Assembly (NCBI GenBank): GCA_017591395.1 | Contig: WEDG01004522.1 | Coordinates: 62,001-126,000, forward strand | From: Schistocephalus solidus | Lineage: Eukaryota; Platyhelminthes; Cestoda; Diphyllobothriidea; Diphyllobothriidae | DNA: 64,000 nucleotides | Reading direction: 5' to 3' | Part shown: positions 22,331-32,979 of the stretch, in pieces | Layout: every line of letters begins with the position of its first letter | Position numbering within the stretch: the stretch's first letter is position 1 | Notes under the pieces: generated by a model | What the model was told of the DNA's origin: nothing | Databases searched by the model: none | The model's input: the letters and a program-made list of their open reading frames with translations, nothing else | Made by a program: the position numbers and the translations under genes

Positions 22331-22539
22331 TTCGAAGCTCGTAAATCCAACGGCCTCCACCTAGCAATGCCAACACTCAACCGCCACCCAACAAGCCCGT
22401 GGTATCAGCTAACGTTCCGAACACAAATCGGTCTTATCATACATCTTCGGACCAACTGCGGCACCTGGACGATACCAACTGATGCCTTTCCATCCATATC
22501 TGTCCCCCCGCATGTCAATAAATAACCCTAAGGGTACGC

Positions 22540-23135
22540 CCGATCCCTCTTGGCATCCGCCATCAGCATCCCTGCCTCAAAATCTGCTGCGAGGTCTCCT
22601 GCAAACATCACGAATGCAAACAATCATGACGCTTCGTCAAAGGTCAACTCCTCCACCGCCAACACCAGTGATGTGGACTCGGTCCCAATCTGTCCACACT
22701 GCAACTGCACCATCACCTCACGCAAAGGTCTGGTCGGTCACCAGCGAATCCATCGCAGGGATGCTGGGGAACCAGTGCCTGGGGTCTCGACCTACAGTCA
22801 CCGCGCGTGACTTCACTGCCCTCACTGCTCTTAAACATTCACACACCGCATGGGCCTGTTAGGTCACATGCACAACCTTAGTTGTCTTGCACACCCTTCC
22901 ACACTCGCATCACAAGTCCTTCATTAGCGCGACCACCAGTACGAGCAGCACAACCGCCGCAGACTCAACACCTTCTCATTGTCATTGCACATGCACATCA
23001 CTCATTGTTCTTGTCGGTTACTTGCGAATATATCGCACGGAGACCGATAAACCGGTGAAAGGAGTAACAACATGCACTTGCCACACCCGCAGCAACTGTA
23101 CGTATTTTTGACGCACATTTACTCACCATATTGGA
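22540..23135 (+). pseudogene. Family C LINE C-terminal C2H2 zinc-finger module, partly doubled
   Basis: A readable finger, CPHCNCTITSRKGLVGHQ then RIH (about 22690-22755), has both Cys and both His. After HRRDAGEPVPGVSTYS, another frame gives LHCPHCS-stop-TFTHRMGLLGHMHN (about 22810-22875). A Thr/Ser-rich linker and a second degraded set follow: HCHCTCTSLIVLVGYLRIYR with TETDKPVKGVTTCT (about 22978-23075), then RTFTHHIGQL. So the finger-linker-finger module occurs twice. The fingers probably bind RNA or target DNA in the intact element; that is inference. Confidence 0.7.
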
Positions 23136-23384
23136 CAATTAGACGTCCGTTTAAAAACTTTTGTTAGAAAATAGCTGGCTATACCGCATTACCGCACCTC
23201 TACTCATCAGCCTTTACAAAACGCACAATCACACGCAAAAAACGCATGTTTCCAACCAGCACCTCTCACTGTGAGGGAATTATCATCCTCGGCTCCTTCT
23301 GCGTAAGGGATCCGAGCATAGGATTATCAAGGTTTTCTAAATGCCGTGGCTTGGAAGGCTATCAACTGACGGGATAGATCCGTC

Positions 23385-23730
23385 CCCCGGACTGAGAATC
23401 AGACTATAATGGCTCCTTCTTAATGTGGCCTTTATGACATTCGCACTCAGCTGGGATCTGAGCTGCAAACGTTTTGTGGTTTTGTCCTTGTTTATAGTGG
23501 ACTACAAGGCTTGGGCCTGCACCCTCTCCCATCTCCGGTTTTCGTATCCCTGTCTAGACACCGGGCTCAGGTGAGGAGTGGAACAGGGAGTGAGGTAGAT
23601 GCAGCGCAAGGCTACCCATACTATAATCTAATGCAAGTCACTGTCCCTGCACCACCGTGATGTGGAGTGTACGGTGGACATAGTCGAACTCGACGGCCGA
23701 AGTAGCTAAGTTTGGCAAGATTGTTGTAAC
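23385..23730 (-). repeat. R1 repeat fragments
   Basis: GACTGAGAATCAGACTATAA and TGGCTCCTTCTTAATGTGGC match the R1 core, while 23530-23720 matches its 5' module (CACCGGGCTCAGGTGAGGAG, ACTATAATCTAATGCAAGTC, GTGATGTGGAGTGTACGGTG). It lies just after the family C LINE end. It is noncoding. Confidence 0.6.
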
Positions 23731-23734
23731 CGGA

Positions 23735-24085
23735 GGATACACTGGCATTTTGTAAGAAGCCCTTACGTTTTAATTGACAAGTGCATTTTTAAGCGTTCGC
23801 GAGAAGATGTTGTAATCCAACGTCCTAGTCACTTTTGACATTTAACCTTAGTCAATTCGACTATAATGTAGGGAATCGGGTGCAATGGAGCGGTCACAAT
23901 AAAATAACAGATCAGCAAGTTCTAACAACAGTGTGAAAACTGGGTACAAGTGTACAAAAACTCTTTGTCTGTGAGATGGGAAAGTCTAACCTTGTATCAT
24001 CAAGTCTGCAGATCAGTGCAATTAAACATATGTAAAACGATTGCGTGTTTCATAAGAAATTTTAATAAAGAGGTTGAAAAAGCAG
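23735..24085. other. No gene recognised
   Basis: About 350 bases with no motif. The 157-codon ORF that starts here owes its length to the microsatellite that follows. Confidence 0.5.
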
Positions 24086-24087
24086 GT

Positions 24088-24400
<313 letters not shown>

Positions 24401-24579
24401 GGACGACTTTCCTAACACCTTAATATCCTGCATTCAGTCTGCATAAAACCGTAAAAACGTGTTGGGCCGTGCTACGTAGTTTGCACTGTATTTCCCTTAA
24501 ACAGTAATCAAATTTGAGTTCAGAGTTTTTTCTAATTTCAAAAGTTTATCTCAAAGGCGAACAAGTACAGAGGCTCATG

Positions 24580-25950
24580 CTTATTGCGATGCTTCGGCTT
24601 TCAGACGAAATACGAGGCAAACCTATTACCGCCGCCGACATCCTGTACGCTACCGAACAGGATCACATTCTCCGTCAAGCTATCGCCTACATGCAGACCA
24701 GATGGCCAACCACTGCTCTCAGTGGCGATCTTCACCTTTTTTTCCTGCGCCAAGCACCACTATCGGTGGTTAATTCCTGCCTCATGATTGTGGACCATGG
24801 GGTGATTCCTTCTTCTTCACTTCGGCCTGTTGTCCTACGCCAGTTTCACGCTGCTCATCCTGGTATCAGTCGAATGAAATCCATCACTCGCAGTTTTGTC
24901 TACTGGCCAGATATTGACAGCGACATCAACAACCTCGTTCGACGCTGTCCCCGTTGTCAGCAAGCTGCCAAGATGCCGTCTCGTCAACCCCCAGTGCCAT
25001 GGCAAACACCGGATAGGCCTTGGTCACGTGTGCATATCGATTGCGCTAGCCCACTTGATGGCGTATCATACCTAATCTTGGTCGACGCCTGCTCAAAGTG
25101 GCCCGAGATCGTGCCACTGAATCCAGCAACGACATCTGCCACTAGTGCTGTCCAACGACGCATTTTCAGCCAACATGGCCTACCGGATATTCTAGTTTCG
25201 GATAATGGTTCCCAGTTTACCTCATCGGCGTTTGAGGATTTCTGCCGCCAGCACAACATCCAGCATCGTCACGCTCCGCCTTACCACCCTCAGTCTAACG
25301 GTCAGGCGGAGCGTTTTGTCGACACATTCAAGAGAGCCCTCTTGAAACCTTGTGGGGAGGGGAACACAAATGAGATCATCCAGCCATTCCTGTTTTCTTA
25401 CCGGAATACTCCGAACCCGGCGTCCCCAGGTGGTGTTTCTGCGGCAGAGACCTTGATGGGGCGAAAACTACGCACAAAGTTCCATGCGCCGGTTCCTGCC
25501 AATGTGCCGTCCGGGCAGCCAACGTCATCTGTCTCTCGCAGCAAGCTTCTGATCGGAATGCCCGTCTTCGTTTGCGATTATCGAGGTGGTTATCCAAACT
25601 GGATTGAGGCGACCGTAGTAGTGCACAAAGGCAGCATGTTGTTCGACGTCGGCGTGGGTAACGACACCTGAATTCGTCACCACAACCAGATTCGACGGCG
25701 GCATTGCAGTTAAACAACTGAGCCCGAGTCATTGTCCTCACTTCCCCTGGACATCCTGCTGGATACTTTCGCCATTCCGACCGATCAACCGGTCCCCGAA
25801 CCCAACGCTGCACCTCCTTCAGATGTACCACCTTCATTATCAGTTGCTGGCTCCGCGCCTTCAGAACGCAAGCTGCTCCCAGGATGCCGGACCAACCGAG
25901 TACGCCGAACAACGCGGCCGATACAGGTCAACCCTTGTCAAAAGCGGTAC
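24580..25950 (+). pseudogene. Ty3/gypsy pol C-terminus: integrase, 5'-truncated
   Basis: The open frame (Met at 24514; pol similarity from about 24585 to the TGA at 25669-25671) contains the H2C2 zinc domain (FHAAHPGISRMKSITRSF, then CPRCQ) and the DDE catalytic core: HIDCASPLDGVSYLILVDAC, ILVSDNGSQFTSSAFEDF and HPQSNGQAERFVDTFKRALL give D, D and E. The C-terminal tail continues past the TGA (a Trp position) and a TAA, reading SLSSLPLDILLDTF and RKLLPGCRTNRVRRTTRP to about 25950. Protease, RT and RNase H are absent upstream, where the microsatellite begins. The integrase core itself is intact, so it is a fairly recent fragment. Confidence 0.9.
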
Positions 25951-25960
25951 TGACCTACTT

Positions 25961-26434
25961 GAAGGGGGTGTTGGGAATGCTCATTCCCACGATTAGTCAC
26001 CTCACAGAAATGCACCTGCGCGCGATTTTATCTCGCTGCACGCCACGAACGATGCTTGACAATGTTCCGCATTGGCTGTGGCCACAGAGCTCTCATCAGA
26101 TATGATCGATCCATATCCGTGAGAATTTTGATCAGGCCTTATCTATCTTCCTCTTGAAACTGATTGAACAGAATATAACTAAGCTGGACGGGAAGCTGTA
26201 AATGAATGCAGCTTTTCATGTCACTTTTGCTTGGAATACACTTTCCTTAGCTGATTGTGTTCTCTTGCTCTACGGTGTTGGGGTTGGGACAACCGTCGAT
26301 TAAACACTTGCTTCATGCGTCGTTTAAATACCAGGCCAGGTCAAATCAAGGGCGTTGCTTCCATGACCAGCTGGGTCCGACTTCAAAATTCGAGTTTTCC
26401 AGCCTGTGCTTTATCTGTGCCCTTCGAGTTAACA
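25961..26434 (+). repeat. Probable 3' LTR of the gypsy element
   Basis: Directly after pol, GAAGGGGG looks like a polypurine tract. It is followed by TGTTGGGAATGCTCATTCCC (from 25969), a plausible LTR start with an internal palindrome. The right end is uncertain; ...GAGTTAACA at about 26434 would give an LTR of roughly 465 bp. No second LTR exists in the window to compare, so the end is a guess. Confidence 0.45.
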
Positions 26435-26439
26435 TGTTA

Positions 26440-27585
26440 GAAAAAAATTGAGCTCACCGCGGTTGGGCATGGACGTATGAATAGCTAATGACGGTAACTA
26501 TGGCAAAAATTGTAGGTTCATTCTCCCTTATCGTTGTCAACATTCCCTCTAGACTACTGCTCACTAGTAATCAGCCTGAGACAGCTCCATAGTTGAGAGC
26601 AATGGGAAAATCAAAGAGCATCTTTGTTCCTGCGATGAAGCCGCTTCAGCACCATATGCCAGTGACTTTGAATATCCCCGATTGCGGATGCAATGCTAAA
26701 GAAGGATCACTAAAACGACAGACAAGCACCGAAGGCTGCATTTCAGTGCCTTAAAGGCTAAGAGCTCAGAAACGGAGAAGCATACATGACATTGAAAGGA
26801 AGGCAAAACTTTATTGCATCTGCTATAGCATGTCACGTTTGACCCGCTATGGGCTTTTATTCTTATTCGCGATCCTCATAAAATCAGGCAGAGATGCTGT
26901 TTCTTCATGGTCAATTAAGATTATCAATAGATCCGGACTTACTACAAAGCTAACTCAGGCCGTTCAAAGACAGGTTGCAAAGAGTCAAGAACAGTGCTTC
27001 AAAACAAATTAGACCGTCCGTTCGCTGTTAGGTCAGAGAACCGAATACCATTCTAAAGTGATATAAACTGCAAGGGCAGCCACTGGAGTGTGAACCCTTA
27101 GATCAATTCGTTGAATAATCTACTCGAATACCGACGGAACTGCGCTTTGAGTCCCAGATATTCTCGGCTCGTGGCTGAAGCCGGTGAAAAAATACAATAA
27201 AAGCGTTCACTTGTAACTCCGCATTCTGGGCGATTTGGCGAGTGTCCGTGTTAAAAAGAACGCAGCTGAGGATGATTGGCAGGCTTTGGGTGTAACTCCT
27301 TGCCACCAACCTGGCTGCTCTGTGCATGCCCTAGAACAGAACAGGAGGTCAAATTGGCTTGTGACACCCATTTATCAGACTGTGCTGAAACCACGTGCGT
27401 CCATAACTGACGCAGTACAGGCGTGTGGTGGCATGCCTTTTCAAACTACGTCAATCATGCGTCCAATCTCATCACCAGTTTATTGACGTGCTCGGACATG
27501 CCACGAGTTCATGAAAGAAGGAAGGGTGAGGAAGGCCATCCTTGAAATATTCGTCCTCCTGACAATGAAGTCCATTCATCACCAT
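26440..27585. other. No gene recognised
   Basis: ORFs under 85 codons on both strands and no known motif. Confidence 0.45.
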
Positions 27586-27589
27586 GGCA

Positions 27590-27830
27590 AGGTTAGAACG
27601 GTGAACATCTAACAAACAGGTCACAAGTTCGAGCCTCGGGTGCCGCAACACCAGGGGTTGGGTATGGCTGGCTGCTGACCGCTAATAAAGCAGAACTGGC
27701 CATTTCAGTCTCCTTTGTCTTTGTCAGTCTTTTTATTCTGTCTATATCCCTAGTTGCTGTGCGGCTGCTGGCTGGCTCGAGAATGAGCCCCAAAACACAA
27801 CAGGATGAATGAGTCCTGTAACCGATCGGT
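27590..27830 (+). repeat. tRNA-Arg-like SINE, head partly lost
   Basis: CAGGTCACAAGTTCGAGCCT is the B-box region. The body GGGGTTGGGTATGGCTGGCT and GCCATTTCAGTCTCCTTTGT is followed by a tail with GGCTCGAGAATGAGCCCCAA. The A-box part is degraded. It lies 45 bases from a second copy in the same orientation, so the two form a tandem pair. Confidence 0.65.
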
Positions 27831-27874
27831 GAGCACCTACTTACTGTGGTTAATATTCCCGATCGAAACTGGCA

Positions 27875-28055
27875 AAGCAACGAGCTAGTGGCGCAGTGGG
27901 TTAGAGCGTTGGACTTCTAACCAACAGGTCACGAGCTCAAGCCTCGGGTGCCCTAACACCTGGGGTTGGATGTGGCTGGCTGTTGACGGCGCATAAACCA
28001 GAAATTGCCTTTCCAGTATCCATTGACATTGTCAGTCATGTCATTCTGCAAAAAA
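27875..28055 (+). repeat. tRNA-Arg-like SINE with full head
   Basis: The head reads TAGTGGCGCAGTGGGTTAGA, GCGTTGGACTTCTAACCAAC and GGTCACGAGCTCAAGCCTCG. This is an A box, an anticodon loop with TCT, and a B box, like tRNA-Arg(UCU). The body GGGGTTGGATGTGGCTGGCT ends at TGTCAGTCATGTCATTCTG. Acceptor-stem pairing is poor, so it is a SINE and not a tRNA gene. Further copies lie at 52745-52980 and 53040-53290 (minus). R1-like bases (GGTCAGACTGCAATGGCC) follow near 28150. Confidence 0.75.
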
Positions 28056-28269
28056 GGATAACGGGCTTGCAGTTATCACGGTATGCTGAAGTCATAGGGT
28101 GAAAGATTTCCAGATAACTGGATAGCTCGCTTCTCCATTGGAACGAAGGTCAGACTGCAATGGCCATTTTTGTGGGCTCCTTACTACACCTTTAATGTGT
28201 GCATGCATTATACAACGACCTTATTTCACGTCGGCCACTGTACCTTAGCTTATTGAAGTATAGAGAGGG

Positions 28270-28274
<5 letters not shown>

Positions 28275-28337
<63 letters not shown>
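28275..28337. repeat. (AG)n microsatellite
   Basis: A pure 63-base AG dinucleotide run. It creates artificial Arg-Glu and Leu-Ser ORFs on the two strands. Confidence 0.97.
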
Positions 28338-28341
<4 letters not shown>

Positions 28342-28409
28342 GGTCAGCACAGATCGAACCAAACGCCTGGTTTCCTCAAATAAAACAACCAACACGCCTT
28401 CAAAGTGAC

Positions 28410-29312
28410 ACTAAAAAAGCTGCCATATAATGGGTTGACTTTCCCGAACTAAGCTCTGTGCAACACACGGTAGCGGTCTATATAGTACCGCCCCTTGTGT
28501 GAGTTTTGAAACTTTCGTTGAAGAGTGGCGTGCATAGTTTTGGAGACCAGATTGTGTTTTGCACGCATACAAGTTAGTTAGCTTTCCTGGTTATTCTTAA
28601 CCTCCTGGCTCCACGTCGCATTGCGATTGTCTTGCCATCAGGAAGTATTAGGTGCAGGGCTAAAGCGAGAGATAGATGCAACGAAAATTTGCTTCAGTTT
28701 TGCTTGTCAGTGGAACATGGCCAGAGGAGCTAGCGACCGTAAATATGGTGTCAATAAATTTTCCCATCAATGCATCCTCAGGATAGTGTTACTCCTTATT
28801 GATAACGATGATGGGATGTGGTTAAACATTTATTTTTGAATGTAGCAAGCGATTTAGCTTCATGTTTCAGGTTATACTGAAAATAAGTCCGGATACAGTC
28901 CATTCACGAAGCAAAAGGCCAATAGCGGTGACAACTGTCCTTTACCGCTTGTGTTTGCGATATCGGGGAAAAGGAAACAATGTTTTTTTAGGAGTACCAA
29001 AATTTCTTCCTTCAAAATTATTTAAATTGACAAACTAGAGTTATATTATTTTTCGCAGTGAAACAAGAAAACTTATAGTCTTCTTTTTAGCCTGTTATTT
29101 CAAGATATTGCCTCGTTTTTCATTAATTATATGTCAACTTGAGCAAACAGTTTTATAAACTCTCAAAATTACTCGGCTTATTTGTGAAGATAATTTCGGG
29201 TCTTTTCACGTAGAGATTGATTTTTCGATAGGAGACAGATTCTTTAAATTTGATATTGGATCCCACGTGGCGAATATAACTACTCCTTTTAAGAAATCTA
29301 GTATGAGTGCTG
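28410..29312. other. No gene recognised
   Basis: About 900 bases with short ORFs only and no repeat match inside the window. Confidence 0.45.
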
Positions 29313-29317
29313 AAGGG

Positions 29318-29703
29318 TTGCCCTGTATGACCGCCTAAAGAGGAAACGGGAATAGGACGTGCCCGGCCCGCTTACAATAGACCACTTTACAGTAAAATTC
29401 AGGAAGGGTAAATATACCCTGGTGTTAACACTAACACTAACCCTAACATAAAACTAACCTGTCACCTTAATTTTAACCGTAAACCTAAATCCTACAGCTA
29501 ACACGATAATAACCTTAACCCTTAGCGTAATCATGAACTAACCCCAACTCTGACCGTAACCTCAAGCTTAAATCAAGCCCTAAACTTAATCTGAACCCTC
29601 ACCTTAATCCTAAACATCATTTCTTGGAATTTAGTGCAAAGCCACATGTATTGTGGACAGTTCCTTTTCCGGTGGCCTCTTTAGGCGGTCATGCAAGGCA
29701 GTT
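29318..29703. mobile_element. MITE-like element with a telomere-like core
   Basis: Terminal inverted repeats of about 35 bp bound this segment: TTGCCCTGTATGACCGCC / TAAAGAGG at 29318-29352 against GGCCTCTTTAGGCGGTCATG / CAAGGCAGTT at 29671-29703. Sixteen bases, TGACCGCCTAAAGAGG, are identical between the arms. The core (about 29415-29625) is a degenerate CCCTAA-type series: ACTAACCCTAACAT, AACCTAAATCC, AACCTTAACCCTTAG, CTAACCCCAA. There is no ORF. A transposase in trans would be needed if it is a DNA transposon derivative. Confidence 0.7.
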
Positions 29704-29704
29704 G

Positions 29705-30500
29705 AATGACGTGGGTAGAACGGTAATTCGTACATAAATTGAGAAAATTACGAAATTAAAATTCATATTCTTGGTGAATGAGATATAATTAAACTAGGTG
29801 CCCTGAACAAGGTACAGATTATCAGAGTTTTTAGTGTAAAAATGGGTCTAATATTAAAGTTCCCTGGTCATCCAGGGAAATAGGCCTATATTAATATTCT
29901 CTGCCGTTTTTAGCGTTGTACCGAATTCTCATTGACCTTTTAATACGCTAGACGTTGCGACCACAGAGGCTTGCTGAGATGCCATGGACTTGTGCGTCTC
30001 AATGAGTTTAAAACGTAAAACATATTGGACATCTAAAAAGTTCCCATGGATAAGAGCTGTTAAAGAAAGGATTGGCCTTCAGTTCCAGAGTGCTGCTACT
30101 CAAATACTTAAAATATCCTGCAATGTTAAGTTGAACCCATGCTATTTTTCATAGCGAACAAACGTTGCTTACACGGGTGCCGCAGGATATAAATCCGCAT
30201 GACCAGATGAAATTTACACAGGAAGTGCGAGTCCCTATTTCAGTTTGCCTATGAGTTAATTTTAGATAACAATCTGTCAGCAAGAAAGGATTTATGTTTC
30301 ACTGCAATTCATTTAGCAGTAGCATTGATAGTGTAACGAGGCGCAACCGTGCACACTTTAAATGCTTCATGCATATCCTCTGATCTAGTAAACGATTTAG
30401 GTTCCAAGTAGAACCTGCATAGAATGGCCTGCGATTCAATCAAAAGTGGCGGGTATATACAAGACAATGGACCTGCTTAATAAAACAGCGAAAGATATTG
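29705..30500. other. No gene recognised
   Basis: About 800 AT-rich bases with no ORF or repeat recognised. Confidence 0.45.
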
Positions 30501-30504
30501 CTCT

Positions 30505-30722
30505 GGTTAGATTTGAATAATTGCATATATTTAGAAGGGGTTTTAACAAATTTTAATAATTCATTTTATTCAATCGTGAAAAATTCGGTGGCGTCGTAGC
30601 TCAAGTAGCTAGAGCGTGGCCTGTACTAAAGCCTTCACCTTGCCATCGTGGGTTCGGATCCCAGCGAGTCCGCTGAGTTTTTCACGATTGGGTCAAACAA
30701 ATTACATATATCTACCGAGTGA
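30505..30722 (+). repeat. tRNA-like element with inverted ends (copy 2)
   Basis: A tRNA-like core (30590-30672) has a D-arm/A box GTAGCTCAAGTAGCTAGAGC and a good T-arm/B box GTGGGTTCGGATCCCA. It is flanked by inverted arms: CAATCGTGAAAAATTCGGTGG (30571-30591) against CCGCTGAGTTTTTCACGATTG (30670-30690). Weaker similarity runs on to TAGATTTGAATAATT on the left and GGTCAAACAAATTAC on the right. The acceptor ends do not pair as a tRNA. The same arms occur in the palindromic element at 15142-15284. Confidence 0.65.
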
Positions 30723-30724
30723 AA

Positions 30725-31205
30725 TAATATAGCCGTCAATAAACAAGCCTTTTACGAAAGACCTTTTGCAAAACCGTAAAAATCCTCACCTGGAAAAACT
30801 ATAGAAGGCATGTTATCGGCCGATTCATTCAAATCAGTGGTTTCCAACTTAATACAAGCGAATTCTGGGAAGGCGAGCTGATATACCTGGATCCATACAG
30901 GAATAAGCGCACATCGCTGCATTGTCATCCAATTCCTAATCCTAAACCAAAATTATGTTAGTTTGAATTTTTGTACTAGCACCAGAAATTCGTACCCCAT
31001 CAGCTCGCTCAAAGTCATTTGCCTAATAACTTAAGAAAGTATTACGCTGACATTAATAGCTGGAGCCCATCTAATAGAAAGAATGCAAGAGACATTGAAA
31101 GGTCTATTAAAATGCCGAACACCTTGCAGCTGTCTCATGCAACACGAAAATCCCCGACAAAACACGCATCCACTCCGTTAGCTGTTACTTAGGTTTACAG
31201 TATAG
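30725..31205. other. No gene recognised
   Basis: Nothing recognised. It could be the decayed start of the PLE fragment that follows. Confidence 0.4.
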
Positions 31206-31206
31206 T

Positions 31207-31444
31207 ATGAATACTTTTTATGCATGTCAATTACAAATGGCCACATACAGAACTATTAGCTCTCCTAAACAAGCAAGCCGTGACAAAAACTTTCTTATTA
31301 TCCCCTCGGAAAAAGACCGTCCAATCGTGAATTTGACCAATCGACTACAATTAAAAGATGCAATCATCATTAGAAAAAAAATCAACTTTTACGATAGTTC
31401 GACCGTTGATTTCGACGATGTCCACCGTATGCTCAAAGGAAGGG
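31207..31444 (+). pseudogene. Penelope-like ORF, N-terminal fragment
   Basis: The frame reads KQASRDKNFLIIPSEKDRPI, then VNLTNRLQLKDAI and KINFYDSSTVDFDD. This resembles the block before the RT core in PLE proteins, where a KNFVIVPADKGRSTVV-like motif is followed by a segment rich in Y/F and D. The frame runs into the R1 repeat at about 31445, so the rest of the PLE is missing. It is the part of the protein that PLE-1 lacks. The resemblance rests on one motif. Confidence 0.5.
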
Positions 31445-32170
31445 TGTTGCAGGGACCGTGCATTGCGCGTGATTAAGTTTAAAGTGATGGTAGACTTGCG
31501 CTCCATATACCACACTCTCTCCTCCTCCCCCACCTGAGCCCGGTGTCATGACAGAGTCAAGAAGACCGGAAGCGGGAGTAGACGCAGGTGGCTGGCGCGG
31601 CTGGAGCCACCCCTGGGTGTACCACCACACCTGGATCAGATCCCACGGAGTGGGAAGGCCATAAAGGCAACATTAAGAAGGAGCCATTGCAGCCTGACTC
31701 TCAGTCCTCCAGTCAGCCACTACACACAAAACACACATTGGGCTGACCACGCGGTCCGAGTTATCTCTTCAGTTGGTAACCTTCCAAGCCACGGCTTTTA
31801 GCGCACCGTGATAGTTTCAAGCGCGTCAGATTGTTTATAGTGAGGAAAATGCGCTGAGCTGTCGACCTCACTCTCTCCCCACCCCCACGATCAGACCACC
31901 GTCCGAGCCAGTCAGTTGTCTGATGTGGGAGTGGGCGTATTGGTTGACGGGTCGGTATACCCGTCTTCGCGCGCCACAGCACGACCTGGCCCCCACTACG
32001 CACACACCAGGATTCACTAAAGCAGGGGATATGGAGGAGCCATCACCGTCTGACTCCCAGTCCACTGGTCAGCCACTCGACACACACAGAAAATACGCTG
32101 GGCCGACGACGTGGTCATGTGTAAGCGTCAGATTGGCAGCCTTCCAAACCATGGTTTCTAGGAAAGCATG
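31445..32170 (+). repeat. R1 repeat, long copy
   Basis: The copy used to set R1 orientation. Parts in order: a 5' module (reverse complement of the pieces at 1-650 and 23520-23730), a core ACATTAAGAAGGAGCCATTG / CAGCCTGACTCTCAGTCC, then GAGTTATCTCTTCAGTTGG and GAGGAAAATGCGCTGAGCTG. A partial second copy of the core follows at 32030-32150 (GGAGCCATCACCGTCTGACT). No ORF is shared between copies, so R1 is nonautonomous or a decayed noncoding end of a larger element. Confidence 0.65.
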
Positions 32171-32262
32171 ATATTTTCACGTACGTGATGATAATGGTGA
32201 GGGAGTAGTCTATGTATTGGTGTACGTAGTGTAGCTGATGTGGCTAAGCCTCCGGTGGTTTA

Positions 32263-32850
32263 CTGCAGGTTGTCATGGATGCGCATGTGACCGAATAGGC
32301 CTATGCGATGAGTGAATACGCGAGGAGAGTGAGGGCAGTGGAGATGGCGATCTCTGCTCTGTGTTGGTGCTCCAGGCAACGGTTCACCAGTCTCTGTAAG
32401 ATGGATTCGCAAGTGACCGACCAGGCCGATGCGTGAGGTGAATGTGCGATCCAAATGAGGACAGTTTAGGAGAGAGTCCCCATCGCTGATGGTGGTGGTG
32501 GTGGTGGTTGTGGTGGGGTAACAGGTGATGAGTATTGGGATGTGGTCTCTATGATGGTGGGAGTAATGGAACTGATGCCAGGGGCGAGGGAGGGGGAGTC
32601 CGAAGGAATGCTCGCAGAATTGGACGTAGAAGTTGGAATTGTCGGATTGTTGGTGCATTGCGTCCGAAGATGTCCGACCAGGCCGATTGGCGCATGGAAG
32701 GTGCTTTGAAAGCGTGGGCATGTTGGAAGGGCCTGGGCATTGGCGGTATTGATCCGGGGCGCTGGTGACTTTCGTGCCGCTCTTTTGTTCTTCGCGACGG
32801 CGATCCGGTTGGCTTCGTAGATTGCTGCCCCTGTCTTCACTATCCTTCTC
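32263..32850 (-). pseudogene. Family C LINE C-terminal zinc fingers, copy 2
   Basis: Three finger-like units in two frames. The first, CPRFQSTFHAPIGLVGHLRT, is in the frame 32466-32840. The second and third, CPHLDRTFTSRIGLVGHLRI and CPHSPRVFTHRIGLFGHMRI, are in the frame ending at 32260. Each keeps one Cys and the His pair, but the second Cys is replaced by Phe, Leu or Ser, so zinc binding is doubtful. A Thr/Pro-rich linker comes from a GGT/GGT-like run at 32493-32520. TETGEPLPGAPT between fingers 2 and 3 matches copy 1. Confidence 0.75.
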
Positions 32851-32979
32851 CAAGCAGGTCGGTTCCGGGCGTGGTTCTCCCCAGGTCGCCGGGTTGATCT
32901 GGAGTTGCTTCAGGGAAGTCTTCAGAGTGTCCTTGTAGCGTCGTTCTTGACCACCTTGCCAACGTGAACCCATGGTGAA

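Larger units (their letters stand above)
19175..23135 (+). mobile_element. Zinc-finger LINE, family C, copy 1 (broken)
   Basis: An APE-type non-LTR retrotransposon on the plus strand: 5' UTR (about 19175-19690), endonuclease, reverse transcriptase, and C-terminal C2H2 zinc fingers. The 5' UTR aligns with that of copy 2 (minus strand, 35820-36560): CAATCACGTAGG-GGCC, GGTCTCCGGT, ACTGCTTA-CCCCTCGCG. There are many stops and frameshifts, plus an internal deletion near 20495-20530 that removes the linker between EN and RT. This copy cannot move by itself. The protein is of the kind often annotated as craniofacial development protein 2-like because of its EEP nuclease. Confidence 0.8.

Noticed and set aside
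25376..25912. 178-codon minus-strand ORF
   Set aside because: Shadow of the gypsy integrase C-terminus on the plus strand.
27883..27955. Functional tRNA-Arg gene
   Set aside because: tRNA-like head continuous with a SINE body and repeated elsewhere; the acceptor stem does not close.
28192..28408. ORFs with Leu-Ser and Arg-Glu repeats on either strand
   Set aside because: They are produced by the (AG)n run and have no independent support.
30590..30672. Functional tRNA gene
   Set aside because: A and B boxes are good, but acceptor and anticodon stems do not pair and it sits inside a repeated element with inverted ends.
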